Assembly (NCBI GenBank): GCA_025934615.1
Contig: JAICXS010000057.1
Span: forward strand, 1 to 8,662
From: Nitrospiraceae bacterium
Lineage (GTDB): Bacteria > Nitrospirota > Nitrospiria > Nitrospirales > Nitrospiraceae
DNA length: 8,662 nucleotides
Reading direction: 5' to 3'
The notes beneath the pieces were generated by a model. The model worked only from the letters and a program-made list of their open reading frames with translations, was not told the DNA's origin and searched no databases. The first letter of the stretch is position 1; each line of letters opens with the position of its first letter. The translations under genes were made by a program, and so were the position numbers. This document shows, in pieces, positions 1 to 5,800 of this stretch.

Positions 1-662
1 TCAAGCAGCTCAACGGCATTCCATCTAGTCACGTCCAATTGCTTACTGACGAACATGCGCTGAAAGATGACTTCATCGAAGTCTTCGAAGAATGGTTGCC
101 TCGGCAGGCGGAGCCAGGCGGTGAGGTCCTCATCTTTATCGCGAGTCGCGCGCTCGTCAACCCGTCGACTGGAGCCGTCTCGTTTATTCCGCACGAGGCT
201 GATCCGGCCTCTCCGCTGCGGTTGATGTCGCTGCGCAGAGTGCATGACGCCCTGGCGCGTCTACCAATTCACCGCGCGGTCCTGATGATGGATCTGACGT
301 GGACATCAAGTGGAGGCGAGTCAGCGGCCGATGGAAAAGAACCGATGTGGGACGCCGTTCCGGCAGGACTTCGCGGCGAAAAGCTGGTGCAGATCGTAGG
401 GACGAGCGAGCATGAACAGGCCCATCCGTATGAAGAAGGACGGCATGGTCTCTTCACATACTTTCTTTTGAAGGGATTGAGCGGGGCGGCCGATCGTGAT
501 CAGAACAGTATGGTTGTCGTCGGAGAGCTATGCGGGTATGTGCGCGAGCACGTCTCTGTGACGGCCAAGGAAAAATATCGGCAGCCTCAGCACCCTCTGT
601 GTGTTCCGCCCCTCACTGCGGCTTCAAAATCTGCCGGGATGCCACTCTCACAGATGAAATAG
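1..662 (+). CDS. Caspase-fold (peptidase C14-like) protein, 5' truncated by window, apparently catalytically dead
   Basis: The frame is open from the first bases of the window, so the gene begins upstream; the TTG at 39 is not needed as a start. The stop is TAG at 660-662. Family landmarks can be followed in order: VQLLTDEHALKDDFIEVFEEWL (helix before the p20 strand), EVLIFIAS, FIPHEADP (usual 'LLPYDADP' position), RAVLMMDLTWTSSGG, then GRHGLFTYFLLKGLSGAAD and EL..YVREHV, the last two being very typical of bacterial caspase-like proteins. The His-containing SGHG segment reads ASRA here, and the D-x-C-x-S-G segment reads DLTWTS, so both catalytic residues appear to be lost while the fold signature is retained. 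By inference this is a pseudoprotease with a structural or regulatory role. Any N-terminal domain lies outside the window. The next gene on this strand is a tRNA with its own promoter. Confidence 0.8.
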   Translation, partial: KQLNGIPSSHVQLLTDEHALKDDFIEVFEEWLPRQAEPGGEVLIFIASRALVNPSTGAVSFIPHEADPASPLRLMSLRRVHDALARLPIHRAVLMMDLTWTSSGGESAADGKEPMWDAVPAGLRGEKLVQIVGTSEHEQAHPYEEGRHGLFTYFLLKGLSGAADRDQNSMVVVGELCGYVREHVSVTAKEKYRQPQHPLCVPPLTAASKSAGMPLSQMK

Positions 663-681
663 CACACGCTAAAGACGACGA

Positions 682-711
682 TTGACACACCCTCAATTTC
701 CTGGCTATCAT
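682..711 (+). promoter_or_regulatory. Sigma70-type promoter of tRNA-Thr
   Basis: A perfect -35 TTGACA (682-687) is followed after an 18-bp spacer by TATCAT (706-711), five of six matches to TATAAT. Transcription would begin near 718, about 35 bp before the mature tRNA 5' end at 752. It lies just after the caspase-fold gene stop, so the tRNA is expressed independently of that gene. Confidence 0.7.
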
Positions 712-751
712 ACCGCTGTTTTGCCTACCGTGTTCCTCGCTGTCTTCCCGC

Positions 752-827
752 GCCGGCGTAGCTCAGTTGGTAGAGCAGCGGTTTCGTAAACCGCAGGTCG
801 TTGGTTCGATTCCAATCGCCGGCTCCA
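752..827 (+). tRNA. tRNA-Thr (anticodon CGU)
   Basis: A complete cloverleaf is visible. The acceptor stem GCCGGCG (752-758) pairs with CGCCGGC (817-823). The D stem is GCTC/GAGC (761-764/773-776). The anticodon stem GCGGT/ACCGC (778-782/790-794) encloses loop TTCGTAA, giving anticodon CGT at 785-787, which reads ACG (Thr). The T stem GTTGG/CCAAT encloses TTCGATT, with one G-T closing pair. The discriminator is T824 and CCA is genomically encoded at 825-827. There is no intron and no second tRNA nearby. I looked for a duplicated 3' end that would mark an integrated element and did not find one in this window. Confidence 0.97.
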
Positions 828-854
828 TAGAAATGCAAAAACTCCCTCTCATTG

Positions 855-910
855 AAAAAATGCGGCGGTGCATGGGCCCGAAGTGAGTTCGGCTACAGGT
901 TCGCCGCATT
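855..910 (-). terminator. Rho-independent terminator of the minus-strand lipoprotein-like gene, with branched loop
   Basis: AATGCGGCG (859-867) and CGCCGCATT (902-910) form a perfect 9-bp inverted repeat. On the minus strand the second arm runs directly into a T tract (A855-A860 on plus), the arrangement of an intrinsic terminator. It begins 17 bp after the stop at 928, which argues that 928, not the earlier in-frame stop at 1046, is the ancestral end of the upstream gene. The 34-nt loop is long and carries its own perfect 5-bp stem, CCGAA (878-882) with TTCGG (888-892). No T tract follows on the plus strand, so I do not assign it to the tRNA. Confidence 0.65.
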
Positions 911-927
911 AGCGCGTACTCGTGGTT

Positions 928-1651
928 TTACTTCTGTGTTTTTGAATTCGACGTATTCCGTGCGAGATAGGCGGACAGGCTCTTCAGTACGTGACTGCTA
1001 CAGGACTGTTGGGCCTCAAAAAGGGCGTCTTTAAGGAGTCCACCTTCAAGCGCGTAAATCTTCGAGTACAGGGTCGCGGTCTCTATCCGTGCGCTCATAC
1101 ACACAAGTCTCCGCCCAGATCTCATTCTTGCCTGCAAGGTCAACTAACCGGGCTCGAAGATGAAGAAACACATGAAGACGATCTTCGCCTGAGGCCGAAA
1201 GCCCCCAACTCTCATTGAGCGTTTCCAATACCATGCCTTTGGCAAAATAGCGTTGTAACTCTACAGGATCGTACCAATGGTCTATTTGAAGAGGAGATGG
1301 CCGTAGGTCTCCGCCGATCTGTGTGTGAAGGGACTGCAGAAGTGCCGATCCAACCTGTTGCGCAGGATCATGGAGGTGATACTCAAGGGCGACATCGGAA
1401 TCAAAGGAATGCACTGTGCTGACGAGTACGACACCGATAAGGCCGAGCAAGGTAAAGGCGATTGCATTTGCCAGATTCTCCTCGTCCGTCCAGACCATGA
1501 ACTTAGGAGGGGAATGGACAACAAAGTGGATGGGCGCAGAAATGGTAACGGATGGCGTTTCGGTACGCGGTGAAAAGTCTGTCGTGCAGCTACCGTTCAG
1601 AAAAAGGAATACGATGAGCAACGCACGGATAGTAAGTATATGCCATATCAT
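928..1651 (-). CDS. Putative membrane-anchored/lipoprotein of unknown function, broken by a frameshift near the 3' end
   Basis: I do not recognise the family. From ATG 1651 the protein starts MIWHILTIRALLIVFLFLNGSC, a hydrophobic signal ending in Cys22 (weak lipobox NGSC). A second hydrophobic segment follows at about residues 63-80 (FTLLGLIGVVLV), then a soluble domain with HDPAQQVGSALLQSL, DHWYDPVELQRYFAKGM and HVFLHLRARLVDL..EIWAETC. This start is preferred over ATG 1696 because it directly precedes the signal and has TTGAGGA about 10 nt upstream, whereas 1696 has no visible ribosome binding site. The first frame stops at TGA 1046-1048. The adjacent frame (+1) continues with ALEGGLLKDALFEAQQSC and KSLSAYLARN to TAA at 928, which reads as the natural C-terminus and runs up to a terminator. 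One extra base, a sequencing error or a recoding event between about 1046 and 1110 would explain this. The ATG 1143 in the second frame is not a credible independent start. Confidence 0.6.
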
Positions 1652-1980
1652 GCGGCTGATGTCCTCAAGACAAATGAGCCTTTGACGCCGACGCATTTAT
1701 TTAGAGCAAGAGCGAACAAGAGGATTTACGTTATGCCCTTTAAATCAATACATAACCTACGTGTAATTCTAGTCAGTCCGGGTCAAATTTATGTCAGGGT
1801 GCATAGAAACAGGCTGTCAGCCATGAGCATGAATATTCGCTATGCTGGGCTTGTATAGTGGTCTCTTAGAAGCGATGAGAAGTTCTAGTGCGCTAAGCGC
1901 GGGGCAAATAGAATGGATGTGTACAACCGACTGGTACCTTTCATGAGCGCTGTCGGTGTGTGTGGAGTATCAGGATGCAG
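1652..1980. other. Intergenic stretch without a supportable gene
   Basis: No convincing gene in either direction. It should contain the promoter for the minus-strand gene starting at 1651, but I found no good -35/-10 pair; the nearest fragments (TTGACC, TAGAAT) have unsuitable spacing. GTTATG (1730-1735) and CATAAC (1751-1756) form a short inverted repeat that could be an operator, but it is too short to call. A 41-codon plus-strand ORF from ATG 1733 was considered and not accepted. Confidence 0.4.
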
Positions 1981-2181
1981 TTAGGAATCAGCAGGTGTCT
2001 CGTCGGCTTGATCGTTGTATCGAGGGTGAGTACGATGTCCACACAAGGACCAACTGCGGCTGTTTCGTTGGATTGGGAGATTCGAATCCAGGAAAGGAGC
2101 GGCATGTTCCCGGAGGACAAGGATTTGGACAAAATCTCGGATTTCCCGAAGAAGCGCCACAATTTCTTTCTCAGACTTCAT
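1981..2181 (-). CDS. Small hypothetical protein (66 aa), possibly degraded at the C-terminus
   Basis: ATG 2181 has a strong ribosome binding site, GGGAGG, 5 nt upstream, and overlaps the stop of an upstream open frame as ATGA, indicating translational coupling. The N-terminus MKSEKEIVALLREIRDF is a charged amphipathic helix like those opening many small coiled-coil or single-membrane-span proteins. After about residue 20 the sequence (LREHAAPFLDSNLPIQRNSRSW and on) becomes irregular, rich in Arg/Ser/His, with no membrane segment. This suggests a frameshift or decay of the 3' half; the alternative minus frame through 1941 stays open over the same DNA but does not look better. A competing 84-codon ORF on the plus strand (ATG 1975 to 2229, GGAG upstream) covers the same bases. 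I favour the minus strand because of its binding site and coupling. Function unknown. Confidence 0.4.
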   Translation of the reverse strand: MKSEKEIVALLREIRDFVQILVLREHAAPFLDSNLPIQRNSRSWSLCGHRTHPRYNDQADETPADS

Positions 2182-2315
2182 GCCAGCCTCCCGACCTCGG
2201 AAACCACCTGCACTCCAGTAGTCGTGTAGACGTATAGCTGTTCTGTGAGATGGTCCGCTATTGCCTCTTCGTCGTAAGACTTTGGTCGATATAGAAGGCG
2301 GACTGGCTGCTGTCA
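2178..2315 (-). pseudogene. C-terminal remnant of an unidentified gene
   Basis: Reading the minus strand from 2312 to the TGA at 2180-2178 gives an uninterrupted 44-codon tail with protein-like composition: RPKSYDEEAIADHLTEQLYV followed by YTTTGVQVVSEVGRLA. It has no plausible ATG/GTG/TTG start near its 5' end. An in-frame TGA lies at 2315-2313, five codons after an ATG at 2330 that has no ribosome binding site. The stop overlaps the start of the next ORF (ATGA), as expected for genes once in one operon. I interpret it as the remaining 3' end of a gene whose 5' part is lost or mutated. It could also be an accidental open stretch. Confidence 0.3.
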
Positions 2316-2330
2316 GCATGGCGTTCTCAT

Positions 2331-2591
2331 CTAAAAAGTACAGCCGGCAAAAAGACTTACCTGTTAAGCGCCGGAAGCGCCAAAGCCGGTATTGCGAGCG
2401 TTGAGTGGCTTAAATTCGCGTGACGCCATGCCGTACTGAGGCACCGTCGGTAAGTAGGTTTTTCTCTATCTCCCCGCGGGTCTGTAGCCACTGTACGTCC
2501 CTGGTATTTGGAGGCTGTTCAGTAGTGCGTGGCGTGCGCTTGGCGGTCGATGATGCAGGCTGCTATCTGAATATTGCAGAGCCAACTTTTG
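2331..2591. other. Intergenic stretch with short GC-rich repeats, no gene seen
   Basis: No supportable ORF on either strand. On the plus strand there is a direct repeat AAGCGCC (in AAGCGCCGGAAGCGCC, about 2366-2381), flanked by GCCGGC at 2343-2348 and GCCGG at 2385-2389. On the minus strand GGCGC-TTCCG-GCGCT can form a 5-bp hairpin, but no T tract follows directly, so I do not call a terminator for the PilZ gene. Confidence 0.3.
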
Positions 2592-2924
2592 TCAGGAGGC
2601 GTTGGAGTCACTCATGTTCAATCCATTGAGACACGCACCTAGCTTGGTCACGTGAGTCGTATCAGCAAGAAGAAATTCCACCCCGAACCTATCGTGATGT
2701 ACCCACCGGACCACTGCCGTATCAATGATGATGGGCTCCATGTTGTTCATCGGCAACGAGATGCGCAATTGTGATTGCAGTGGCACGTGGCACGGCGTTT
2801 CCACGGCACAGCCGGTGGCGGAAATGTTATAGAATAACCCGCTCCCGTCTAGATCATGTCCTGTGAAAGTGATCGATCCGCGGACGCGGTATCGCCTGCT
2901 TCGGCGTCGTTCTTCTTCCTTCAT
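2592..2924 (-). CDS. Single-domain PilZ protein (likely c-di-GMP receptor)
   Basis: This 110-residue protein consists of a PilZ domain and little else. The basic N-terminus ERRRSRRYRVRG (residues 5-16) supplies the RxxxR element (for example R7-R11). The strand motif N33-I-S-A-T-G38 matches [D/N]xSxxG. The closing strands VVRWVHHDRFGVEFL contain the usual W and G-[VI]-[ER]-F pattern. These are the two c-di-GMP-binding elements of the family, so binding is plausible; the output partner is unknown. The start at 2924 has AGGGG about 9 nt upstream. It is probably a cytoplasmic stand-alone adaptor, as no membrane segment or second domain is present. It is flanked on both sides by sequence with no intact genes, so its context gives no target. 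Confidence 0.85.
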   Translation of the reverse strand: MKEEERRRSRRYRVRGSITFTGHDLDGSGLFYNISATGCAVETPCHVPLQSQLRISLPMNNMEPIIIDTAVVRWVHHDRFGVEFLLADTTHVTKLGACLNGLNMSDSNAS

Positions 2925-3393
2925 CGGTGCATTCCCCTATACTCGTGCAAGGAAACAAGCAAAACATACGCCGTCTCGATACATTTATTTTCTAACGGCT
3001 TAGAAAGGGGCGGCGGTACAGAAACGTGCAATCGAGTACCTGTCTAGATACGTTGTAGGCAGTCCAGGATTGTACTCAGTCGAGTCGGGTCTTGTTTGCT
3101 CATGGCCATGGCTCACATTTGACCATCCAAGAAGATCATGGTGGCCTATTCGCGCTGTCGGATCTGCTTCTGAGAAGACTAACTTCCTGGCAGGGAGATT
3201 AATGTGGATTGGTAGAAATACTTTTCCGTAAAAGGCGTGGTCGGAAAAGGCCGCGCCCTTGAACAAGCCTGGTCCTACATATCACGGCTTTTGCGATGGC
3301 TCGGGAAGTACTGCGATCTTCAGCGGTTGCTCGACTCGCTTGCGGTTTTACGTCGGCAGGTCCTCGAATTCTTCGTCGACTCTCCAGCAGCAC
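2925..3393. other. 469-bp stretch between PilZ gene and ABC exporter, no convincing gene
   Basis: Both neighbours are on the minus strand, so this should hold the PilZ promoter and the 3' end of the exporter transcript. The open frames present (minus 3000-3266 from a TTG, minus 3199-3393 from a GTG abutting the exporter stop, plus 3237-3470) lack ribosome binding sites and domain-like composition. CTTTTCC (3221-3227) and GGAAAAG (3243-3249) form a 7-bp inverted repeat with a 15-nt loop that may stall or stabilise the exporter transcript, but it is AT-rich and lacks a T tract. No clear promoter for the PilZ gene was found. Confidence 0.35.
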
Positions 3394-5136
3394 TCAGCGT
3401 GTATCGGCGACCGTTTGTTCTGCCAGTCGCAGGGTATAGAGATAGTGATAGAGTCCCTTTCGCTCCATGAGCGTGACGTGATCGCCTTGCTCGACGATGC
3501 GTCCTTTATTAAGCACGACGATTCGGTTGGCTCGTTGAATAGTGCTTAGCCGGTGCGCTACGATAAAAGTCGTTTTACCGACCATCAACCGCTCAACCGC
3601 TTCCTGGACCAACCGCTCAGACTCTGTGTCGAGTGAGGATGTCGCTTCGTCCAGTATCAGAATTTTAGGCTTTTTCAAAATAGCTCGTGCAATGGCAAGG
3701 CGTTGGCGTTGGCCGCCGGAAAGGTTCACGCCTTTTTCTCCCACGATTGTTTCATAGCCGTCCGGGAGCGCATGGATGAAGTCATGTGCATTGGCGGCAC
3801 GGCTCGCTTCAATCAGGTCAGCTTCGGTCGTATCCTCGCGTCCATACCGGATGTTGTCGCGAATGGTTCCTCCGAACAGAACGGTTTCCTGAGGAACCAG
3901 TCCAATCTGTCGATATAAGGTGTCAAGGCGGACGGCGCGCAGATCGTGGCCATCGATGGTGATCGCGCCTGAGATCGGATCGTAAAACCGGTGCAGTAAG
4001 TTCATCAGCGTCGTTTTTCCAGAACCGGTGGGGCCGACGAAGGCGACCACCTCGCCCGGCTTCGTTTCAAATGAGACATCGGTGAGGACCGGCTGTCGTG
4101 GATCGTACGCAAAGGACACATGATCTACGGTGACGTGTCCGGCGATCGGCGGCATGGGGACGGCATCGGATCTATCCTGTACGTCGGGTTCCGTATCGAG
4201 AATGTCAAAGACGCGGCGCATGGCTCCTTGTGCTTCTTTAATTTGGGCGAAGACGCGAGCCGCGGATCCGAACGGACCGATCAAAATGCCGGCGAAGAGA
4301 ACAAAAGCAAACAGTTCGCCCGGTGAAACTACGCCGTCGATCACTTGTTTGCCGCCGTACCAGAGGACGGCGGTGGCGGCAGCCAATGTCAGCAGGGTAA
4401 TGGCCGGAATAAATACCGCCATCACACGTGCTCGTCGAAGGGCCAGTTGCAGCATGGTTCGTACCTGTCCGGTGAACCGCATTTCCTCACGCCGCGTCTG
4501 CACAAAAGATTTGACCACCCTGATTCCCGACACGACTTCTTCGATCAGTGTGGTGGCCGTCGCCGTCTGATCTTGAATGTGTGTGGAGAGCGCTTTCAAA
4601 CGTTTCCCGAAAAAGCGGGCGACCAGCACCAAAGCTGGCAGGAGAAAGAGGATCAGAAGGCACAGTCGCCAGTTCATAATGAGAAGGAACGCTACACCGC
4701 CGATCAGCGTGACGACCTGTTTAGTTGAATCAATCGGTGTTTCCGTCAAAGTTGTTTGGATCACGCTCACATCGTTCATCACACGGGACAGGATTTCACC
4801 GGTGCGACGTTTTGCAAAAAAACTCAGCGACAATCGCTGTAGGTGAGCGAAGACGTGTGTCCGAAAGTCTGCCATGATGTGCTGTGACACCCAGGCTGTC
4901 ATGTAACTATGCCCGACAGAGAGCAGGCCTTGTGCAATGACGAGGCTCAGGAAGAACGCGATGGTCGTCGTCATGCCTTGAAGATTTCGCTGCACCGTAA
5001 TTTGATCCCACAGAACACCGGCCAGCCGGATGAGCGCCAGGTTGAGCAACGCGACTCCGACCACGAGCACGGCGGCAAAGAGCATTTTGGGAAGATAGGG
5101 CCGGATGAATGGATAAAAGCGGGAATAGTAGGCCAT
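3394..5136 (-). CDS. ABC exporter half-transporter, fused permease-ATPase (MsbA-like)
   Basis: The 580 residues match the usual length of type IV (MsbA-type) half-transporters. The membrane domain has six hydrophobic segments at about 18-40, 56-75, 141-154, 157-173, 240-262 and 273-290. The nucleotide-binding domain is intact: A-loop Tyr344 (FAY), Walker A GPTGSGKTT (368-376), Q-loop Gln416, signature LSGGQ (472-476), Walker B ILILDE (492-497) with Glu497, D-loop SSLD (500-503) and H-loop His528. It should act as a homodimer in the inner membrane, exporting a hydrophobic substrate; lipid A-core flipping is the textbook role of MsbA, but the family also contains drug and peptide exporters and sequence alone does not decide. 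The ATG at 5136 has no good Shine-Dalgarno. It follows the 72-residue gene after 109 bp without a terminator or clear promoter, so co-transcription is likely. Confidence 0.93.
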   Translation of the reverse strand: MAYYSRFYPFIRPYLPKMLFAAVLVVGVALLNLALIRLAGVLWDQITVQRNLQGMTTTIAFFLSLVIAQGLLSVGHSYMTAWVSQHIMADFRTHVFAHLQRLSLSFFAKRRTGEILSRVMNDVSVIQTTLTETPIDSTKQVVTLIGGVAFLLIMNWRLCLLILFLLPALVLVARFFGKRLKALSTHIQDQTATATTLIEEVVSGIRVVKSFVQTRREEMRFTGQVRTMLQLALRRARVMAVFIPAITLLTLAAATAVLWYGGKQVIDGVVSPGELFAFVLFAGILIGPFGSAARVFAQIKEAQGAMRRVFDILDTEPDVQDRSDAVPMPPIAGHVTVDHVSFAYDPRQPVLTDVSFETKPGEVVAFVGPTGSGKTTLMNLLHRFYDPISGAITIDGHDLRAVRLDTLYRQIGLVPQETVLFGGTIRDNIRYGREDTTEADLIEASRAANAHDFIHALPDGYETIVGEKGVNLSGGQRQRLAIARAILKKPKILILDEATSSLDTESERLVQEAVERLMVGKTTFIVAHRLSTIQRANRIVVLNKGRIVEQGDHVTLMERKGLYHYLYTLRLAEQTVADTR

Positions 5137-5245
5137 CAGCAGGCTATCATCTCAGCGCTACAAGAAGAGTAGCCAGACGTACAGTGAGAGCAGAAGGTTC
5201 AAAGCTGACAAGTCTGAATGAGTGTGGCTTGACCGGCCAGGGTAG

Positions 5246-5464
5246 TTACAATTGGGTGATCGATTCGATGAGGTTTTTGTTGATCGCGACAAATGCTGTC
5301 CGGTCTTTGTCGTTGATCACGACATCGGTGAGATTGATAAACAATCGTTGCTCCTCGTTCAGCGCATCCGAGACGCGATTTCGCATCGGAGGAACAAGAA
5401 AGTCGCCCACATAGCTTCCGTTCACCGTGCGAACTTGGATACGGACCTTTTTCCCCTCGGTCAT
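5246..5464 (-). CDS. Small conserved-type protein, 72 aa, unknown function
   Basis: The start at 5464 has a textbook GGAGG 5 nt upstream. The protein alternates beta-strand-like segments: KKVRIQVRTVNGSYVGDFLV, then a turn P-P-M-R-N-R, then VSDALN, then RLFINLTDVVI and TAFVAINKNLIESI. The pattern 'V-x-V-x-T ... G-x-x-x-x-P ... R-x-S-D-x-L-N ... F-I-N-L-T-D-V' is one I associate with a family of small uncharacterised bacterial proteins (possibly DUF6812; I could not check). It is predicted soluble, cytoplasmic, beta-rich and without Cys. It starts 30 bp after the stop of the mini ribosomal-type protein on the same strand, so the two very likely share a transcript. No function can be stated. Confidence 0.8.
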   Translation of the reverse strand: MTEGKKVRIQVRTVNGSYVGDFLVPPMRNRVSDALNEEQRLFINLTDVVINDKDRTAFVAINKNLIESITQL

Positions 5465-5494
5465 GGCGACCTCCGGCGTAGGTTGAAACTACGG

Positions 5495-5590
5495 CTAGCT
5501 TCTGCGTCGTAAGAATTTCTGACGCCTGCGCAATTTCTTATGTTTGTGCTTTCGCATTTTTTTACGGCGCTTCTTTAAGACACTCGACAT
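5495..5590 (-). CDS. AURKAIP1/COX24-domain mini protein (bS22/mS38-like ribosomal protein), 31 aa
   Basis: Minus-strand translation from ATG 5590 to TAG 5495-5497 begins MSSVLKKRRKKMRKHKHKK and ends LRRRQKFLRRRS. More than half the residues are Arg, Lys or His. The core SVLKKRRKKMRKHKHKKL..R matches the AURKAIP1/COX24 signature (SV.KKRR.KM.KHK.RK), found in mitochondrial mS38 and in tiny bacterial proteins including mycobacterial bS22, which sits in the small ribosomal subunit. AGGAG lies 5 nt before the ATG, so it is surely translated. By homology it should bind 16S rRNA in the small subunit; that role in this organism is inferred. It opens a likely operon with the 72-residue gene and the ABC exporter. 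Its size puts it below the cut-off of most gene callers. Confidence 0.88.
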   Translation of the reverse strand: MSSVLKKRRKKMRKHKHKKLRRRQKFLRRRS

Positions 5591-5681
5591 GCAGGCTCCT
5601 GAAGAATGACAAAGAGAAATAATCGAGGCAAAAGGCACACTCATCCATGGCCATTCAGTCTTTTGTTCTCCAAACCGTGCA

Positions 5682-5711
5682 CTGGTACCATAATTTCTTC
5701 GACCATGTCAA
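5682..5711 (-). promoter_or_regulatory. Candidate promoter for the mini ribosomal protein operon
   Basis: On the minus strand a perfect TTGACA (5711-5706) is followed after 18 bp by TACCAG (5687-5682), only three of six matches to the -10 consensus. The implied leader before ATG 5590 is about 85 nt. The -35 is convincing, the -10 is not; another sigma factor or an activator may be involved. Confidence 0.35.
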
Positions 5712-5766
5712 GATAACCCATTGCCGGTGAACTTTCTTTTTCATCGCCCAGCCTTCATGTCGTCGC

Positions 5767-5795
5767 TTGACGGTTGTCCAGGCAGTTCCTATACT
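5767..5795 (+). promoter_or_regulatory. Near-consensus sigma70 promoter producing a probably leaderless mRNA
   Basis: TTGACG (5767-5772), a 17-bp spacer and TATACT (5790-5795) give five of six matches in each element with optimal spacing. The ATG of the lipoprotein gene is at 5801, only 5 bp after the -10, so initiation at the usual 6-7 bp would fall on or next to the A of ATG. There is accordingly no Shine-Dalgarno before this ATG. Confidence 0.7.
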
Positions 5796-5800
5796 GCGCC

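Noticed and set aside
1733..1858. Plus-strand 41-codon ORF (MPFKSIHNLRVILV...) with AGAGGA upstream
   Set aside because: Short, no recognisable pattern, antisense leader of a better-supported gene, and the purine run is about 9 nt from the ATG in otherwise AT-rich DNA.
2363..2369. GTTAAGC resembling an integron attC R' box
   Set aside because: No matching RYYYAAC partner within a usable distance on either strand and no integrase or cassette structure nearby.
3221..3249. Inverted repeat CTTTTCC/GGAAAAG as a terminator of the ABC exporter
   Set aside because: Only 7 bp, AT-rich, 15-nt loop and no following T tract on the minus strand; it is also 145 bp from the stop.
3000..3266. Minus-strand 88-codon open frame
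   Set aside because: Begins with TTG without a ribosome binding site, has no coherent hydrophobic or domain pattern, and overlaps other equally arbitrary frames.
752..3393. Genomic island integrated at tRNA-Thr
   Set aside because: No integrase gene and no repeat of the tRNA 3' end could be found within the window, so the idea stays a possibility only.
4130..4570. Long plus-strand open frames inside the ABC exporter gene
   Set aside because: They are antisense shadows of a strongly supported coding sequence with all ABC motifs intact.
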